NCBI GenBank assembly: GCA_963575745.1
Contig: CAUYUJ010002772.1
Location: 21,888 to 85,887 of the forward strand
DNA length: 64,000 nt
Direction of reading: 5' to 3'
Source: Prorocentrum cordatum
Lineage: Eukaryota > Sar > Dinophyceae > Prorocentrales > Prorocentraceae
Below are positions 51,680-61,984 of the stretch, piece after piece; positions within the stretch are counted from its first letter, which is position 1, and every line of letters starts with the position of its first letter. The notes under the pieces were generated by a model that ran no database searches, had not been told where the DNA came from, and saw only the letters and a program-made list of their open reading frames with translations. The position numbers and the translations under genes are program-made.

Positions 51680-53249
51680 GCGCGTGCGGGAGAGCGGTTG
51701 CGGAGTAATGTCGGTCCAGCTGGTCGGAACAATGGTGGTTGGAGTAGACGCGGTCGATGCGTGAAAGGGCACGTCCGGACTCGCATGTAAGAAGTGGTTG
51801 GCGCAACTCGTGGAAGCCGTGCCGGCATGCCAGGTGGCTATCCCAATCTCCCGCCACTCTGTGGTCAGCGGCGCCAGTCCATTGCCCCGATTGCTTGCGC
51901 CAGCGGTCCTCCGCCTCCGTCACGAAGTTCCAATCTCCCATGAGGAGTGTGAGCGTCGAGTCCGCGTCGGCGATCTGGTTCGCGAGGTCCTGGATGCGCT
52001 GTCGTCGAGCCTCTGCTTCGTCGTGACCGGCGGGGAAGTACGCCACGACGATGTCCAGCGCACCGTTGGGTCCCCGCAACGATAAGGTCGCCAGGCGGCC
52101 TCGAGAAATTTCAGCCCAGTCCTCGTGCCGTACCGGGTTGAACGAGCGGAGGAAGTAGTCCGTCAGGAAGAGGCCAATACCCGCAGTCCGTCGAGTGTGA
52201 TGGTGCGACCAGAAGGCACGAGTATGTGGTGGTAGCGCGGCTGCCGTCACATGGCCCAGTGCGCTGTGAGTTTCACCCAATCCAATGAAGACGTGTTTTT
52301 GTAACAGGTTCCATGCATGTCGCTGCTTGTCCTGCTGAGCGTTGGGTCGGTTGCGAAGTGGGCCTGGGAGTTCCAATAAGCGCCTCGGTAGCCTCCTGCG
52401 CATGGGAAGTCGGCTGGTGGAAGTGTCGGAGGGGGAGGCGTAGGAGGGAGATCGGGGGGGGCGTTGTGGACTCTCGGTCTTTTCGTAGAGTTGGTCTGCG
52501 TTGAGTGCGTAGGGGTCGAAGCAGTGGCGGGGCGCGGGTTGGGGAGGGTTGGGGAGGCGGCGGGGCTCGTTGGAGTCCTCGGCCCAGCGTTGGCGGCGGC
52601 AAGATGGTGGGCGCGTTGGGGGGGGTTGGGAAAGTGGCGGGGCGCGCCGGGGCCCTGTGGCATTCTGGGTCAGTGCTGGAGCGGTCGGTCTGTTGGTCAG
52701 TGATCGTTGCGCGCTGTGTCGGGTCCTCGGAAGTCGGGTCGATCGGTTGGGGGGCGTCGGGTCGGGGGTCGCGTGGGGCGCATTGGAGACGAGGTCGTTT
52801 CGCAGATCGTTGGGATATCGTCTGGTCCGGCATGGTACTGTAGGGTCGCCGCTGGGTCGTCCTGTATTGGCGGCTGGGGGGGGCTGGGCAAGTGGTCCTT
52901 GATGGAGTGACCGGACTGTGGGATCTGTTGTCGCTTGAGGTCGCGTTGATTCGAGCATGGTTTCCACCAGGAGGTTCAGGGGGGGTGGGGGCTCTGCTGG
53001 CGGGGCCGGAGGGGCGTAGGTGGGAGGACGTGGGATAGCAGAGGTGTGGTGAGTGCGGCGGGAGCGGCCATGCAAGCGCGGCGGGAGAAACGCACGAATT
53101 CGGATGCACAGCGGCAGCCGCGTCAGGTCCCGAGTGCGCCGTCCATGGCCACCTCGAGGGGGGGCTCCGGGGATGGAGCGGCAGTGTAGGTTGGGTTGGG
53201 GGGTGCTGGAGGGGCGTCGTGATGCAGATTCTCGACTTCGACCAAGCAC
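51680..53249 (-). CDS. LINE ORF2: AP-like endonuclease (EEP family)
   Basis: A Pro/Arg-rich N-terminus (about 300 residues, start uncertain; two frames are equally Pro-rich) is followed by an endonuclease/exonuclease/phosphatase domain: HVFIGLGETHS (catalytic Glu), TAGIGLFLTDYFL, LMGDWNFVTEAEDR (GDWN for the GDFN box), GRALSRIDRVYSNH and LSQHRPASF (catalytic His; SDH in many relatives, here SQH). It nicks target DNA to prime reverse transcription. The frame ends at TAG near 51615; the protein continues in another frame from about 51690. Confidence 0.85.
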
Positions 53250-55518
53250 GGCATGCCGTCGATCTCCATGCTGGTATTGTGCACGAAATTGTAAAGCTGA
53301 TTCAGGTCGTCAATCGTGCCGCACTGGACCGTAATGAGGCGTGTGTTCTCGCTGCGCCAACGGCGAGGTCGAAAAGGCCCTCCCTCTTGCTGCATCTGCC
53401 AGGGTGTGCCGGTGAGCGCCGAGATCTGCACCGTGAGGCGGTCGAGGAGGGAGTCCGGGTGACCCGAGGAGGCATCCGATACGATGATTGCAGTGGATAA
53501 AGAGATGCGGCGCGTGTGGATGGCAGGGCATGCGGTTTCGCCCACGTTCGGCCGCCCAAAATCGATGGGCGGTGCCGCACCCTCGTGATAGCATCCTGCG
53601 GGGTGACCGTGTTCTGGTCGCTGAGCTCCTGGGCCCAGTGTTCCGCCGACCACGCTGTCGCGAGCAATGCCCGACGTGCCGAGACGAGCACCACCTCGTC
53701 CACCCAGTCGCTCATGGCCACAAGTGACGTCGGCGACCCCATGTCGACCACCACGGCCGTGCGGTCTGTGTACAGCGCACGTCGCCCGATGAGTGCCTTG
53801 CTTAATGGGTCCTGGTTCCTCAAGTGGTCCACATATAGTCGTATGTCCAGGTCCGTGACGTAGCGCTCGTCAAAGAACCCAGCGAAGTAGAGTCGCTGTA
53901 CCGGGCCCTTGCTGCCAAGACTGCGCCGCGGGCCATCCCAACGAATCGAGCCAGGGAGCGCCAGATTCCTGAGCATGCCATGGACGCTCAACTCCTCTGT
54001 ACCGTAGAAGTCCACGATGATTGCCGGGCCGGAGCGTTCCTCCAGCAGTGAGGGTCGCCAATTGATCGTAGCTGGTGGTGAGGTGGTGCTGCATGTCGAA
54101 AGAGTGAACATCGCGATGGACTTGATATGGTGGAGTGGGCCAAATTGGCCAGGGAATGCGCATCTGACAGGCTGGCGGAGAAACTCAATCCGTGACAATA
54201 TGAGTTCCCATTGGTCCTCCATGAGCTCGTGGCCCCAAATGTCCAGGACCTCTGCTGGAGAAGTGCATCCTGGGTAGACGTCGTGCGGTACGAGTAGGTG
54301 CAAGGTTGTCGTGGAGGTCGCCGCAGTTGCAAAGGCCTTGAAGCCGCGTGCGAGTCGTGTCATGGCAGCGGCGTCCAGCGGAGCCCACATATAGAGCTCC
54401 TCGCCACATATCTGCTGCAATGTGGTGCGAATGGTCGCATCGCTTTTTGTCAGCGCGTCGCGCCGTTGTCGACCAGCGATGGGTGGGGGCGCCAAGGGGG
54501 AAAGTGTAAAGTCTGTACCTTGAAGGTTGGACATGCGAAGGAAGAGGGTGGTGGAACGTGCCGCAGCGGTCGCCCGGTCGCGTAGGTATTGGAGTAGAGG
54601 GGTGCCGACTTCGAGCCAGCGCGGGCTCTGGGCGGTCGTCCATTTACGTTTCTCCCGGAGTATGCGGGGAAGATCGGCAACACATTGCTTTCCTGCGGCG
54701 TCCAGTCGTTCCAAGAAAAGTTTGGCCTCTGTCGATTCCTGGAGGCGGCGCCCGGGATGCTGGCAAACCGATGTGAGGGTATGGGCGAGGCTCACTCGTC
54801 GTAAGATCATTTCTGTAGTGGGGGGTGGGCCTTCGTATTTCGGAATGCCAACCAGCGCCCATGGGTCTGTTGCAGCGGGGTCGCAAGCGAGGGAGTGAAG
54901 AACGGGGGTCGAAGATGGCCATGTGCGGAGGGCGCCCATTGTGATCGGAGGGCGGTTGTCGGGGTGCTCGCGTGTGTTTGTGACAGCGTTGATATAGTCC
55001 TCGCGGGCCAAGATCTCTTGATCGATCAGCTCGGCGAGTACTTCGTCCATCACCCCATCCCTGGTCGAGGTTTCTTGTTGCGTATTGGTGGCGTCAGTGG
55101 GTCGGTGGACCGGCGGGCGCCGTGGGGGAGGGCCGGGTAGTCCAGGGGGGGTTGCAGGTGGAGCAGACGCTGCGGCGTCTCGTGGTGGCCTAGCGCCTGC
55201 ACCATGTCCAGGTGGTGGCGTCACTGGAGTCTGCAGTTGTCGGTCCATGTTACAGGATGGGCATCTGCCCCCTCCTGGAGCCGCGGCGCCGAAGAGCGGG
55301 CACGCGCTGCGCTGGCAGGAGTGCAGCGCCGTAAGTAAGCTGGCCGGGCCTCCCCCCATCAGGTGCAGTACCAAGTGCAAGGTGGTGTGCTTCTGGATGT
55401 TGCATGCGCTGCCTTGAAAGCCCGTGACCGAGCATCGGCTGCACAAAAAGTACGACTGCGAGTCGAACGAATTCAAACGAATTCTTGCGAGTGGATGAAC
55501 ACAGCCATCGGTAGTCAC
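53123..55518 (-). CDS. LINE ORF1 with ubiquitin-tail N-terminus
   Basis: The 738-codon frame begins MTTDGCVHPLARIR and soon reads ACNIQKHTTLHLVLHLMGGG (about 55404-55348), which matches residues 59-76 of ubiquitin (NIQKESTLHLVLRLRGG) with the C-terminal Gly-Gly. Next is a Cys cluster (CQRSACPLF, GGRCPSCNMD), a Pro-rich linker, and a long globular part (DQEILAREDYINAVTNTREH, TIRTTLQQICGEELYMWAPL, LDIWGHELMEDQWELILSRI, KGPVQRLYFAGFFDERYVTD). Near 53540 the coding frame shifts to one ending at 53123, with ISLSTAIIVSDASSG, RLTVQISALTGTPWQMQQEG and TRLITVQCGTIDDLNQLYNF, possibly an RRM-like fold. ORF1 proteins bind element RNA. The Arg residues normally before Gly-Gly are His and Met, so cleavage by deubiquitinases is uncertain. 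Confidence 0.7.
55393..55440. repeat. 48-bp direct repeat, right member at 55927-55974
   Basis: The block CTGGATGTT...CGCTGCCTTGAAAGCCCG...ACCGAGC-TCGGC occurs at 55393-55440 and 55927-55974 with about five differences. On the minus strand both encode VTGFQGS followed by NIQ of a ubiquitin-like sequence. After NIQ one continues as a ubiquitin tail and the other as unrelated sequence. Confidence 0.8.
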
Positions 55519-56110
55519 CTGCGGCAGTGGGGTATCCGTAGGCCAGCCCGCCGTCTCACGGCAGCCCTCTCACGACCAGCACCCCGCCATTCAATCCGCC
55601 TATCCGGCGCCATCAAGAGGGCGGCCCGCTGGTGGAACGCAAGGAATCAAAGACCCCTAGCCAGGGGTCGAGGGGAGACAATGGCATAAGCTGGCTTTAT
55701 AAGTCTCCGCACCTGCAAGCTCCCGCGCCTGGCATCGCAACCACCCGCCAATGCAACTCCAACACAAGGGACTGGCTCACGAAGGAGTGTCACCGAGGGA
55801 CCCGCAAAGCTCGATGATCTAGGGACCATGGTAGAGCACAGCAGAAAACCCCGCGGCCGGGACGCATTTGCAAAAACAGGTTAATACCCGGTCCCAGCTA
55901 TTGTGGGACCCCGCGCCCCGCACGGTCTGGATGTTGTATACGCTGCCTTGAAAGCCCGTTACCGAGCGTCGGCGGCTGCCTCTTATGGGCAGCGACTGCG
56001 AACCGCATGCAAGCACCGGGGCCCACCGCAGCCTGACTGTGGCCCTGAACAACAGGGGGCAGGTGCTGATCGACACTTTGGCCCTGAAATATCGGGGGGT
56101 CGACCTGGGC
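55519..56110 (-). other. LINE 5' flank with second ubiquitin fragment
   Basis: No long gene. The minus frame 56076-55819 contains VTGFQGSVYNIQ, a repeat of the ORF1 start region that stops matching right after NIQ. The rest is unrecognised. Confidence 0.5.
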
Positions 56111-56291
56111 CCAGATGCAACTAATTAGGCTGACAGTCCGGATGGTTAGCCCGAACGGCAGCTGCCGTGGAACGCCGAATGCTCGTTGCGCCAGGGCACA
56201 AAGTGAAGCGAGGCAAGCGAGCTACGGCCAGGAGGTATTTGTAGACAGGTGCTCCCACGACGCTTATGGCAGCCCGCCTACCCGACGGGGT

Positions 56292-56474
56292 CTGGATGTT
56301 GTAGTCCGAGAGCGCTCGGCTGTCGTCCAATTGTTTTCCCGCAAAGATCAGGCGCTGCTGAGCCGGAGGGGTGTCTTCCTTGTCCTGGACCGTCTCCTTC
56401 ACTCTGCGGATCGTATCAGCGGTCACCACGTCGATTGTGATCGTCTTCCCCGTGAGCGTCTTCACGAAGAGCTG
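56292..56474 (-). pseudogene. Ubiquitin, residues 2-62
   Basis: Sixty-one codons read [20 protein letters not shown], then [40 protein letters not shown] and Q, aligning with ubiquitin from Gln2 to Gln62. Lys at positions 6, 11, 29, 33 and 48 is kept, and Ile44 lies in RLIFAG. The match stops after NIQ and the frame goes on with unrelated sequence ([12 protein letters not shown]), so the C-terminal Gly-Gly tail is missing and it could not be conjugated. Substitutions relative to the near-invariant protein (for example P19, K27 and D52 regions) show relaxed selection. It sits upstream of the LINE ORF1 that carries residues 59-76. Confidence 0.85.
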
Positions 56475-56670
56475 AGCGCTTCCGCGGCTGTGGGTTGTGG
56501 CCGAAGTTCTCGGCAATAGTCCCGGGCTCGGCCCAGGCAATTGCCGCTGGCAGAAGTCGGAGGTGGGAGCGTCCGTGTTGGAGTGGATGCGGAGCAGCTC
56601 GGCGCGCCTGGGCAGCGCCTGGGGCGGCACCGCGGGCGCCAGAAACGTATCCGTAGCCACGGTAGAAGGG

Positions 56671-58272
56671 CTAGTAGAAGGGGTCGCAATCGTGCAATTG
56701 AGGGCCCTGCTGCTGCCGGCTGTCGCCGTGCTGTTCCTCGAGCTGTTGCTCGCCGTCGTGCGGCTTGAGGTGCTGCTGCTGCTGGTTTCCACAGGCCTGC
56801 CCCTGGTCATCGTGGATGTTGTGGTGGATGTTGTGGTCGCTTGTATCCTCCTGGTCGACGTGGATGTCGTGGTGCATGCTGTGGTGGATGTCCAGGTCCT
56901 CGTGGGAGTCGTGGTGGACGTCGATGTTGTCGTCCGCGTCTTCTTGGTCGTCATGGGTGTCGTGGGGGATGTCCTGGACGTTCTCTTGGACCGTGTTGCG
57001 GTTTTCGATGGGGCCCCCAGTCCAAGCAACACAGCACAGTAAGTCGAGCCCAATGTCGGCAACAGCAGCGGCGTGGAGAGCGTCGTGGGGCAGGACGGCG
57101 GCGTTGGTCTGAGGGGTGCCGTCGTGAAGGGTGGCGTCGCCGTTGCGCTCGTTGACGGGTGCTGGCGTTGGTGCCACGTGCAGGTGTCGATGCAGTCGCA
57201 TGGCGGTGGAACCGTCGTCAATGCAGCCGTGGGTGCTGGCGGCTCGCGCCGGAGGCGGCTGCTGTCGCTGCCGCTCTGGGGGATGCCAGCCCATCCTCGG
57301 CTGCTGATCCTCGCCGTGCTGCTCCTCGACATGCTGTTGGTGTGGACTTTGTGGGTTGTGGTCGTCGTGGATGTCCTTGTCATCGTTGTCGTGGTCGTGG
57401 TCGTCTTGCTCGTCGTGAGCGTCCGGGCTGTCGAGGTTGTCGAAGGTGCCGTGGTTGCCGTGGTCGTGGGCGTCGTGGTTTTTCTGGGCGTTGCGTTTGT
57501 CGTGGTAGCCTTGACTGTTGCTGTGGGTGCTGGCGTCGGAGCTGCCATGGACGCTGGCGTCAGTGCTGGCGCGAGTGCCTGCGATGGTGCTAGTTTTAGC
57601 GTTGATGCGGCCGTTGTCGCCTGCGATGCTGGTGTCGATGCTGATGTGTTGGTAGTCCTGCGGGGCGCCCTTCCAGGTCTCGGTGGGCTGGTGGTTGCAC
57701 CCCTTCACCGCTCCGGAACCCGCTTCAAATATGGAGGAGTCCCCCGGCCGTTGCGCGGAGTCCGCCGCAAACGCCTCGTGGACCGCTATCAGCGACCAGT
57801 CCTGGTCCTCCTCCAGCTGGGTGTTCCCCTTCAGCGTCTTCACGAAGGGCGGCATTCCTGCGTTGGTGATGCTGGCGTCGTTGCCGGCGTCGGCGATACT
57901 GGCGTCGATGATGTTGGTGTCTGGGCTGGCGTCGGTGCCTGTGTCGGTGTTGTCGACCATGTACCCAGAGCCCGCCTCCAGCACCTCTGAAGTCGCCATT
58001 TCCAACGAATCATCCGACAGTCCTGCAGGATCACTGACTGGGAGGCGCAAGAAAGGGCGGGGCGGTGAGGTACAATGGACCGGACCAGAAGCGGGCGAGG
58101 GACCCCGGGGTTCCGGCGGGGGGGGGTCCATGGAGCACGGTAGCCCCCCATCGATCCCCCGGCACCCCAGGTCGTTTGTCCCGAGCTCCCCTTGGGAAGT
58201 TGACAGGTCTTGTTGCCGTATCCCCTTGTCCCAGCCCTTGTCCCAGTCCTGTAGCCGTCGTAGTTGTCGCAA
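56671..58272 (-). CDS. Hypothetical His/Asp-rich protein
   Basis: A 533-codon minus frame with [36 protein letters not shown] (the EAGSG phrase is repeated), [11 protein letters not shown] (short resemblance to the ubiquitin N-terminus), and long His/Asp/Asn/Gln-rich tracts ([31 protein letters not shown]). Such tracts can bind metal but also arise from GTGGTGGAT-type repeats, which the DNA shows (56820-57000, 57340-57500). The Val-rich plus-strand frames are shadows. Whether it is translated is uncertain. Confidence 0.35.
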   Translation of the reverse strand: MRQLRRLQDWDKGWDKGIRQQDLSTSQGELGTNDLGCRGIDGGLPCSMDPPPPEPRGPSPASGPVHCTSPPRPFLRLPVSDPAGLSDDSLEMATSEVLEAGSGYMVDNTDTGTDASPDTNIIDASIADAGNDASITNAGMPPFVKTLKGNTQLEEDQDWSLIAVHEAFAADSAQRPGDSSIFEAGSGAVKGCNHQPTETWKGAPQDYQHISIDTSIAGDNGRINAKTSTIAGTRASTDASVHGSSDASTHSNSQGYHDKRNAQKNHDAHDHGNHGTFDNLDSPDAHDEQDDHDHDNDDKDIHDDHNPQSPHQQHVEEQHGEDQQPRMGWHPPERQRQQPPPARAASTHGCIDDGSTAMRLHRHLHVAPTPAPVNERNGDATLHDGTPQTNAAVLPHDALHAAAVADIGLDLLCCVAWTGGPIENRNTVQENVQDIPHDTHDDQEDADDNIDVHHDSHEDLDIHHSMHHDIHVDQEDTSDHNIHHNIHDDQGQACGNQQQQHLKPHDGEQQLEEQHGDSRQQQGPQLHDCDPFY

Positions 58273-58718
58273 GTGTGCAGGTGCCCGAAGACAAGCTCAG
58301 GCACGTACACATTGTGCTTCTTGTGAATCGCTATGGGCAGCCCCTTGCCATTGTTGGTGACCTTGATGCGCGTCTGCTTCGTATCGATCTCAACCTTGAT
58401 GTAGTTCATGGTCTTGTCGCGCTGCAGGTTGTCCTCAGAATTCGCCAATATCTCGTCGAAAATTTTGTAGAGGGCCGGCACGTAGGTGACGTTGCGGAAG
58501 TCCATCTCCCCCTTCTTGCTGTCCCAGATCCACAGGCTGTCGTCCTGCTTTTCCACGGAGCCCACGTAGGTGTCCGGGCGTAGGAGGATGTGTTCCACGG
58601 GAGTCTTCTTCTGGTAGATCTGCTCCACGGTCTTGGAGCGGCGCAGCCCAGCGCCCCCGTCGCCACTCTCGACGCGCTTGGCCTTCTTGATGTGCTGCTT
58701 CACCCCCTTCGGAGGCAT
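58240..58718 (-). pseudogene. TOP2-like: DNA topoisomerase II, N-terminal ATPase fragment
   Basis: From ATG 58718: MPPKGVKQHIKKAKRVESG, then KTVEQIYQKKTPVEHILLRP, DTYVGSVEKQDDSLWIWD, VTYVPALYKIFDEILANSED, NLQRDKTMNYIKVEID, IKVTNNGKGLPIAIHKKHNV and [17 protein letters not shown]. These match the start of the GHKL ATPase domain of eukaryotic topoisomerase II, including the ATP-site Asn-Glu region (ILANSEDN in place of the usual EILVNAADN) and NNGKGLP. After CDNYD the similarity fades ([10 protein letters not shown] may echo GRNGYGAK) and the frame goes into unrelated sequence, so more than 1,000 residues are missing. Two spliced-leader relics lie 127 bp upstream, indicating a retroposed, truncated copy; a first exon of a real gene is less likely. 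Confidence 0.78.
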
Positions 58719-58844
58719 GGCTCGCCCGGCCGCGACCCGCGCGCTGGGCGTGGCCGAGGCGGAGCACGCCTCTCCAGCTTCTCTCGGGGGGGCGGCCGCC
58801 GGGCCCCTGCCGGCAGGCGGGCGGGGGGCTTGGGCCGCTCCTGG

Positions 58845-58873
58845 CTTGAGCCAGACGGCTTGAGCCAAAGCGG
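58845..58873 (-). other. Two tandem spliced-leader relics
   Basis: On the minus strand CCGCTTTGGCTCAAG (58873-58859) is followed directly by CCGTCTGGCTCAAG (58858-58845). Both match the 3' 15 nt of the dinoflagellate spliced leader (CCATTTTGGCTCAAG) with two or three changes. Confidence 0.75.
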
Positions 58874-58939
58874 CACAGAAGAGAACATGCCATAGCATGG
58901 CGTTGAAGATCAAACCGTAGCATGGCATAGCATGGCGTG

Positions 58940-59450
58940 ACATTGCGTAGTCAAGCACTGCATATCCTAGCATGGCAACTGAAGGCGTGGCATCGTGCAG
59001 GAACGCCGCTTAGCATTGCGTTGCATCCCGTGGCATGGCACTGGAAACAATGTCGCCAGCGCTGCAGCGGGAACACGACTCGGAACGAGCGGAAGCGCGG
59101 AAATGAGGCTAAATCTGCAGCGGGAGCACGCATCGGAACGAGCGGAAACGCGGAAAATGAGGCCACCGCTGCAGCGGGAGCGTGATTCGGAACGAGCGGA
59201 AGCCCAAAAATGAGGCCAACGCTTCAGCGGGAACAACATTTTGAAACCAAAGCCCCAGCGAAAACCCAACTCCCGGGAATTCTGTGTAGAAAACAATACG
59301 CAGAGGGGTGGGCGAATATCTTCCGGACGTCATCAGGGGAGACAGGAGAGTAGTATTCATATTGTGAAATTGTCGTGGGGGTCAGGGTCAAGGAGGGGGG
59401 GCGGGGCGGGAGGCGGGGACGGGGCAGGGGGCGGGATGTCAACTGGAGGT
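58940..59450. other. Degenerate GCAGCGGGA...GGAACGAGCGGAA repeat
   Basis: About five copies, roughly 55-60 bp apart (59054-59250), of GCAGCGGGAACACGACTCGG with GAACGAGCGGAAGCGCGGAA; the rest is unrecognised. Left of it, GCATGGCATAGCATGGC words form another short repeat (58890-59040). Confidence 0.6.
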
Positions 59451-59454
59451 TGGC

Positions 59455-59760
59455 TCCAATCCCTTCTCCTCCCTCCTTCTCACCCCTCCTTCCTCCTCGT
59501 CCTCCTCATCCTCCTCTTTTCTCCTTCCTCCTCTTTCCTCCTTCCTCCTCCTTCGCGTCTCTCTTCCGACTAATTGCCCCTCATCGTCCAACCTTCCCGT
59601 CCCCCACCCCCTCTTTTTCTCGTTCTCGCCTCCCCTCCTCCTTCTCCTTTTCCTCCTCTTCCTCCTCCTCCTACTCCTCCTCCTCCTCCTCATCCTCCTG
59701 TTCCTGCTCCTCCTACTCCTTTCCTCCTCCCCCCCCCTCCTCCCTCCTCCCCCCGGCGAG
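59455..59760. repeat. CTCCT/CCTCCT microsatellite
   Basis: About 300 bp of CTC-rich simple sequence. Pro/Ser frames are artefacts. Confidence 0.9.
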
Positions 59761-59999
59761 CTGGCAATGCCTCAGCCTGCGACCGGTAGGACGCCATGCA
59801 GCAACCCATCTCGATGCTTGCAGAGGGCGGGGTCGCCAGCGACTTCCAAGTTGCAACCAACTGCGGAAGCTTGAACCAACAACTCAGTGGCCAGGTTCCC
59901 ATGCCCCTCCTTCTTTCAGTCCTTCTTATGCACTCCTGCTCGCTTTTAGTTTAGCGACTGCCTCTTCGACGCGACCCTCGACCATCCTCCAGGACCCGG

Positions 60000-60480
60000 C
60001 CGCCTCTAGGGATGCCGAGGCGCCCGATGACCAGCCGCCAGAAACTGCGCCGTCGGATCGTCGGTGACTGGCGCGCAACAGGCCCAGCTCAGCGCAAACC
60101 CACCTTGGCCAATTTTGAAGAACCGCGCTGCAAAACCGCTGCAAGCTGCTCCATCGAAGCGTGTTCCCAAGAGACCCGTCTCGGTCACCAAAAGAATTCC
60201 CATCGCTTCCTGCCCGCGTGGCCGGCAGAGAACATAGGACGGCGATGGCCCCAATCCCATGCCTGGCATCATTTTGCTCTCCTTAAGCTTCAACTTCATA
60301 CCAGACGCTGCAAGCCGATGGGCAAGTTGCGAAATCATCTCCACGGCCTGGTCCACACCTGTGCAAACATATCAATACTGTCAGCCCGGAAATTACTGAT
60401 GAGCAAATCTCCAATGCTTCATCCCAAACCAATCCTCTGCCACTCCCCCACCAGAGCAGATAACATAATATCAATTATGG
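60000..60480 (-). pseudogene. LINE reverse transcriptase scrap
   Basis: Minus-strand frames give VDQAVEMISQLAHRLAASGM, KLKLKESKMM and, after further frame changes, GLLGTRFDGAACSGFAARFF. These resemble the region after the RT active site in LINEs (helix, then GLxLxxxKxxx, then LGT...). No catalytic box survives. Confidence 0.45.
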
Positions 60481-60558
60481 CGTTGGAGCAAAGCGGTGTA
60501 TCGGCTCCGCCTTGCCTCCCCCCATGGTTGAACGTGAAATCTGCGGAATTGTCCATGA

Positions 60559-60559
<1 letters not shown>

Positions 60560-60590
<31 letters not shown>

Positions 60591-60755
60591 CCATCCTCAT
60601 CACCAGCATCACCATCACCACCATCATCACCACCATCACCTGGACGATACTGATGATGATGATGATGATCATCATCATCGTCGTCATCATCAGTATCATC
60701 GTCATCATCATCACCACGAACATCATCACCACCATCATCACCATCTTCGCGTTAA
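60560..60755. repeat. CAT/GAT microsatellite with strand switch
   Basis: CATCATCAT (60560-60645), then GATGATGATGATG (60650-60668), then CATCATCGTCG, so the tract contains an inverted arrangement able to fold back. Confidence 0.9.
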
Positions 60756-61028
60756 TCATACCCCTTGTTCGCCACCCCCCCCGCTCACCTTCACCTCCTC
60801 TCCCTCATCGTCATATGAATATCAATGTCGATTTCCATTGCCGGCACGACGCGAAAACACATGCAGGTTACGGCTCCCCCAACGACGGCGGACGACGGAC
60901 GGCGCACGGACGGGTCCTCCCTCCTGAGCAATGATTTCGGCATGCGCGCGCGGGAGGCTCAAGCGTTTGGCCCGCGCGATACTGTCTGATAGAGATTCGC
61001 ACGAAGCGCGCTTGTCAGATCAACGAGT

Positions 61029-61060
61029 GTGTGTGTGTGTGTATGTGTGTGTGTGTGTCG
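61029..61060. repeat. GT dinucleotide repeat
   Basis: About 16 GT units with one interruption. Confidence 0.9.
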
Positions 61061-61220
61061 CATGACATTATTTGACACGGGTGCGGGGGAATCGATACCA
61101 GCCTGGCTGGGGTACTGGCGTGCTATGGCGAACGATCGTGTTCACTTCCATCGAAGCGCAATTCGCGGAGTGGTTTACGGATAAGTCCAGCCGCGACACG
61201 GGGCAGAGCCTACTCTGCTG

Positions 61221-61221
<1 letters not shown>

Positions 61222-61270
<49 letters not shown>
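61222..61270. repeat. GA dinucleotide repeat
   Basis: About 24 uninterrupted AG units. Confidence 0.95.
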
Positions 61271-61271
<1 letters not shown>

Positions 61272-61720
61272 CGACGTCATGCAACGGACATGAAGCGATC
61301 GAGGTGGCGCAATCTGCGGGGTGCCACGTGTGCGGTGCAGGCTGTGGGGCGCAAGCGCCTGCTGGTGCACGCAGCGGCCACGGGCGGAGACTGGCCGCAA
61401 GCCAGGAGCACTCGGCCAGCGCACGAGGCGCCTACGAGGCGGCGACGTGCGGTGCCTGGCCGAACCCTGCGACGATCCGCCCTGCTCAGTCCGCCGATCC
61501 CCCGCCTGCCCGGTGCGGTGAGAGGGCGCGTGAGACACTTGGCTGGCCCCCTCCCTCCCTCCCCCCCCCAAGGTTCCCAGATCGCACTCGGGGGAGGAGG
61601 AGGAGGAGGAGGAGGAGGAGGAGGAGGAGGACCAGTGGAAACCCAAGAGTCATCAACGATGTTGGAATTAAGCCTCCCTCCAAGTTCCCTCTTCATAGGC
61701 CCCATACAACGGTTCATTTC
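61270..61720. other. No gene recognised
   Basis: Open frames on both strands without known motifs. A GGA tract of about 36 bp lies at 61595-61632. Confidence 0.5.
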
Positions 61721-61734
61721 CATTGAGGGAACTG

Positions 61735-61940
61735 CCTCGTTGGAAGACAACAGTTGTGAAGATCCTGGAGCGTGCCAAAACATTGTTCTCGGGATTGCAA
61801 CGCCACGTATCAACCTGACTGCTGCGTCTTGACGATCCAGAATCGTGACAAAACACCATTTTTGGGATTTCAACACAGCGGATCAACATAACTGTTGCGC
61901 CCGCATAATCCTGAGCCCTTCCAAAAACACCATGTCTGGT
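61735..61940. repeat. Degenerate tandem repeat, about 80 bp
   Basis: Phrases CCAAAACATTGTTCTCGGGA, TGACAAAACACCATTTTTGG and CCAAAAACACCATGT recur with ATCAACCTGACTGCTGC and ATCAACATAACTGTTGC between them. Not coding. Confidence 0.6.
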
Positions 61941-61984
61941 GAGTACGATGATCATGGGAATCCGTAAAAATCTTTCATATTTGA

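Larger units (their letters stand above)
48560..55518 (-). mobile_element. LINE (non-LTR retrotransposon), minus strand
   Basis: A nearly complete element in order: ORF1 (55518 to 53123), ORF2 AP-type endonuclease (53249 to about 51680), linker and reverse transcriptase (about 51660 to 48595) with a C-terminal zinc knuckle. One frame change in ORF1 near 53540, one between endonuclease and linker near 51690, and one in-frame TGA (50992-50994) before the RT are the only lesions seen, so it is a fairly young but probably inactive copy. I cannot define target-site duplications; the 3' end may include the 75-bp minisatellite. Confidence 0.85.

Noticed and set aside
56841-57112. Val- and Trp-rich plus-strand frames with membrane-like stretches
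   Set aside because: They are the complement of the His/Asp-rich frame and of GTGGTGGAT repeats; no independent support.
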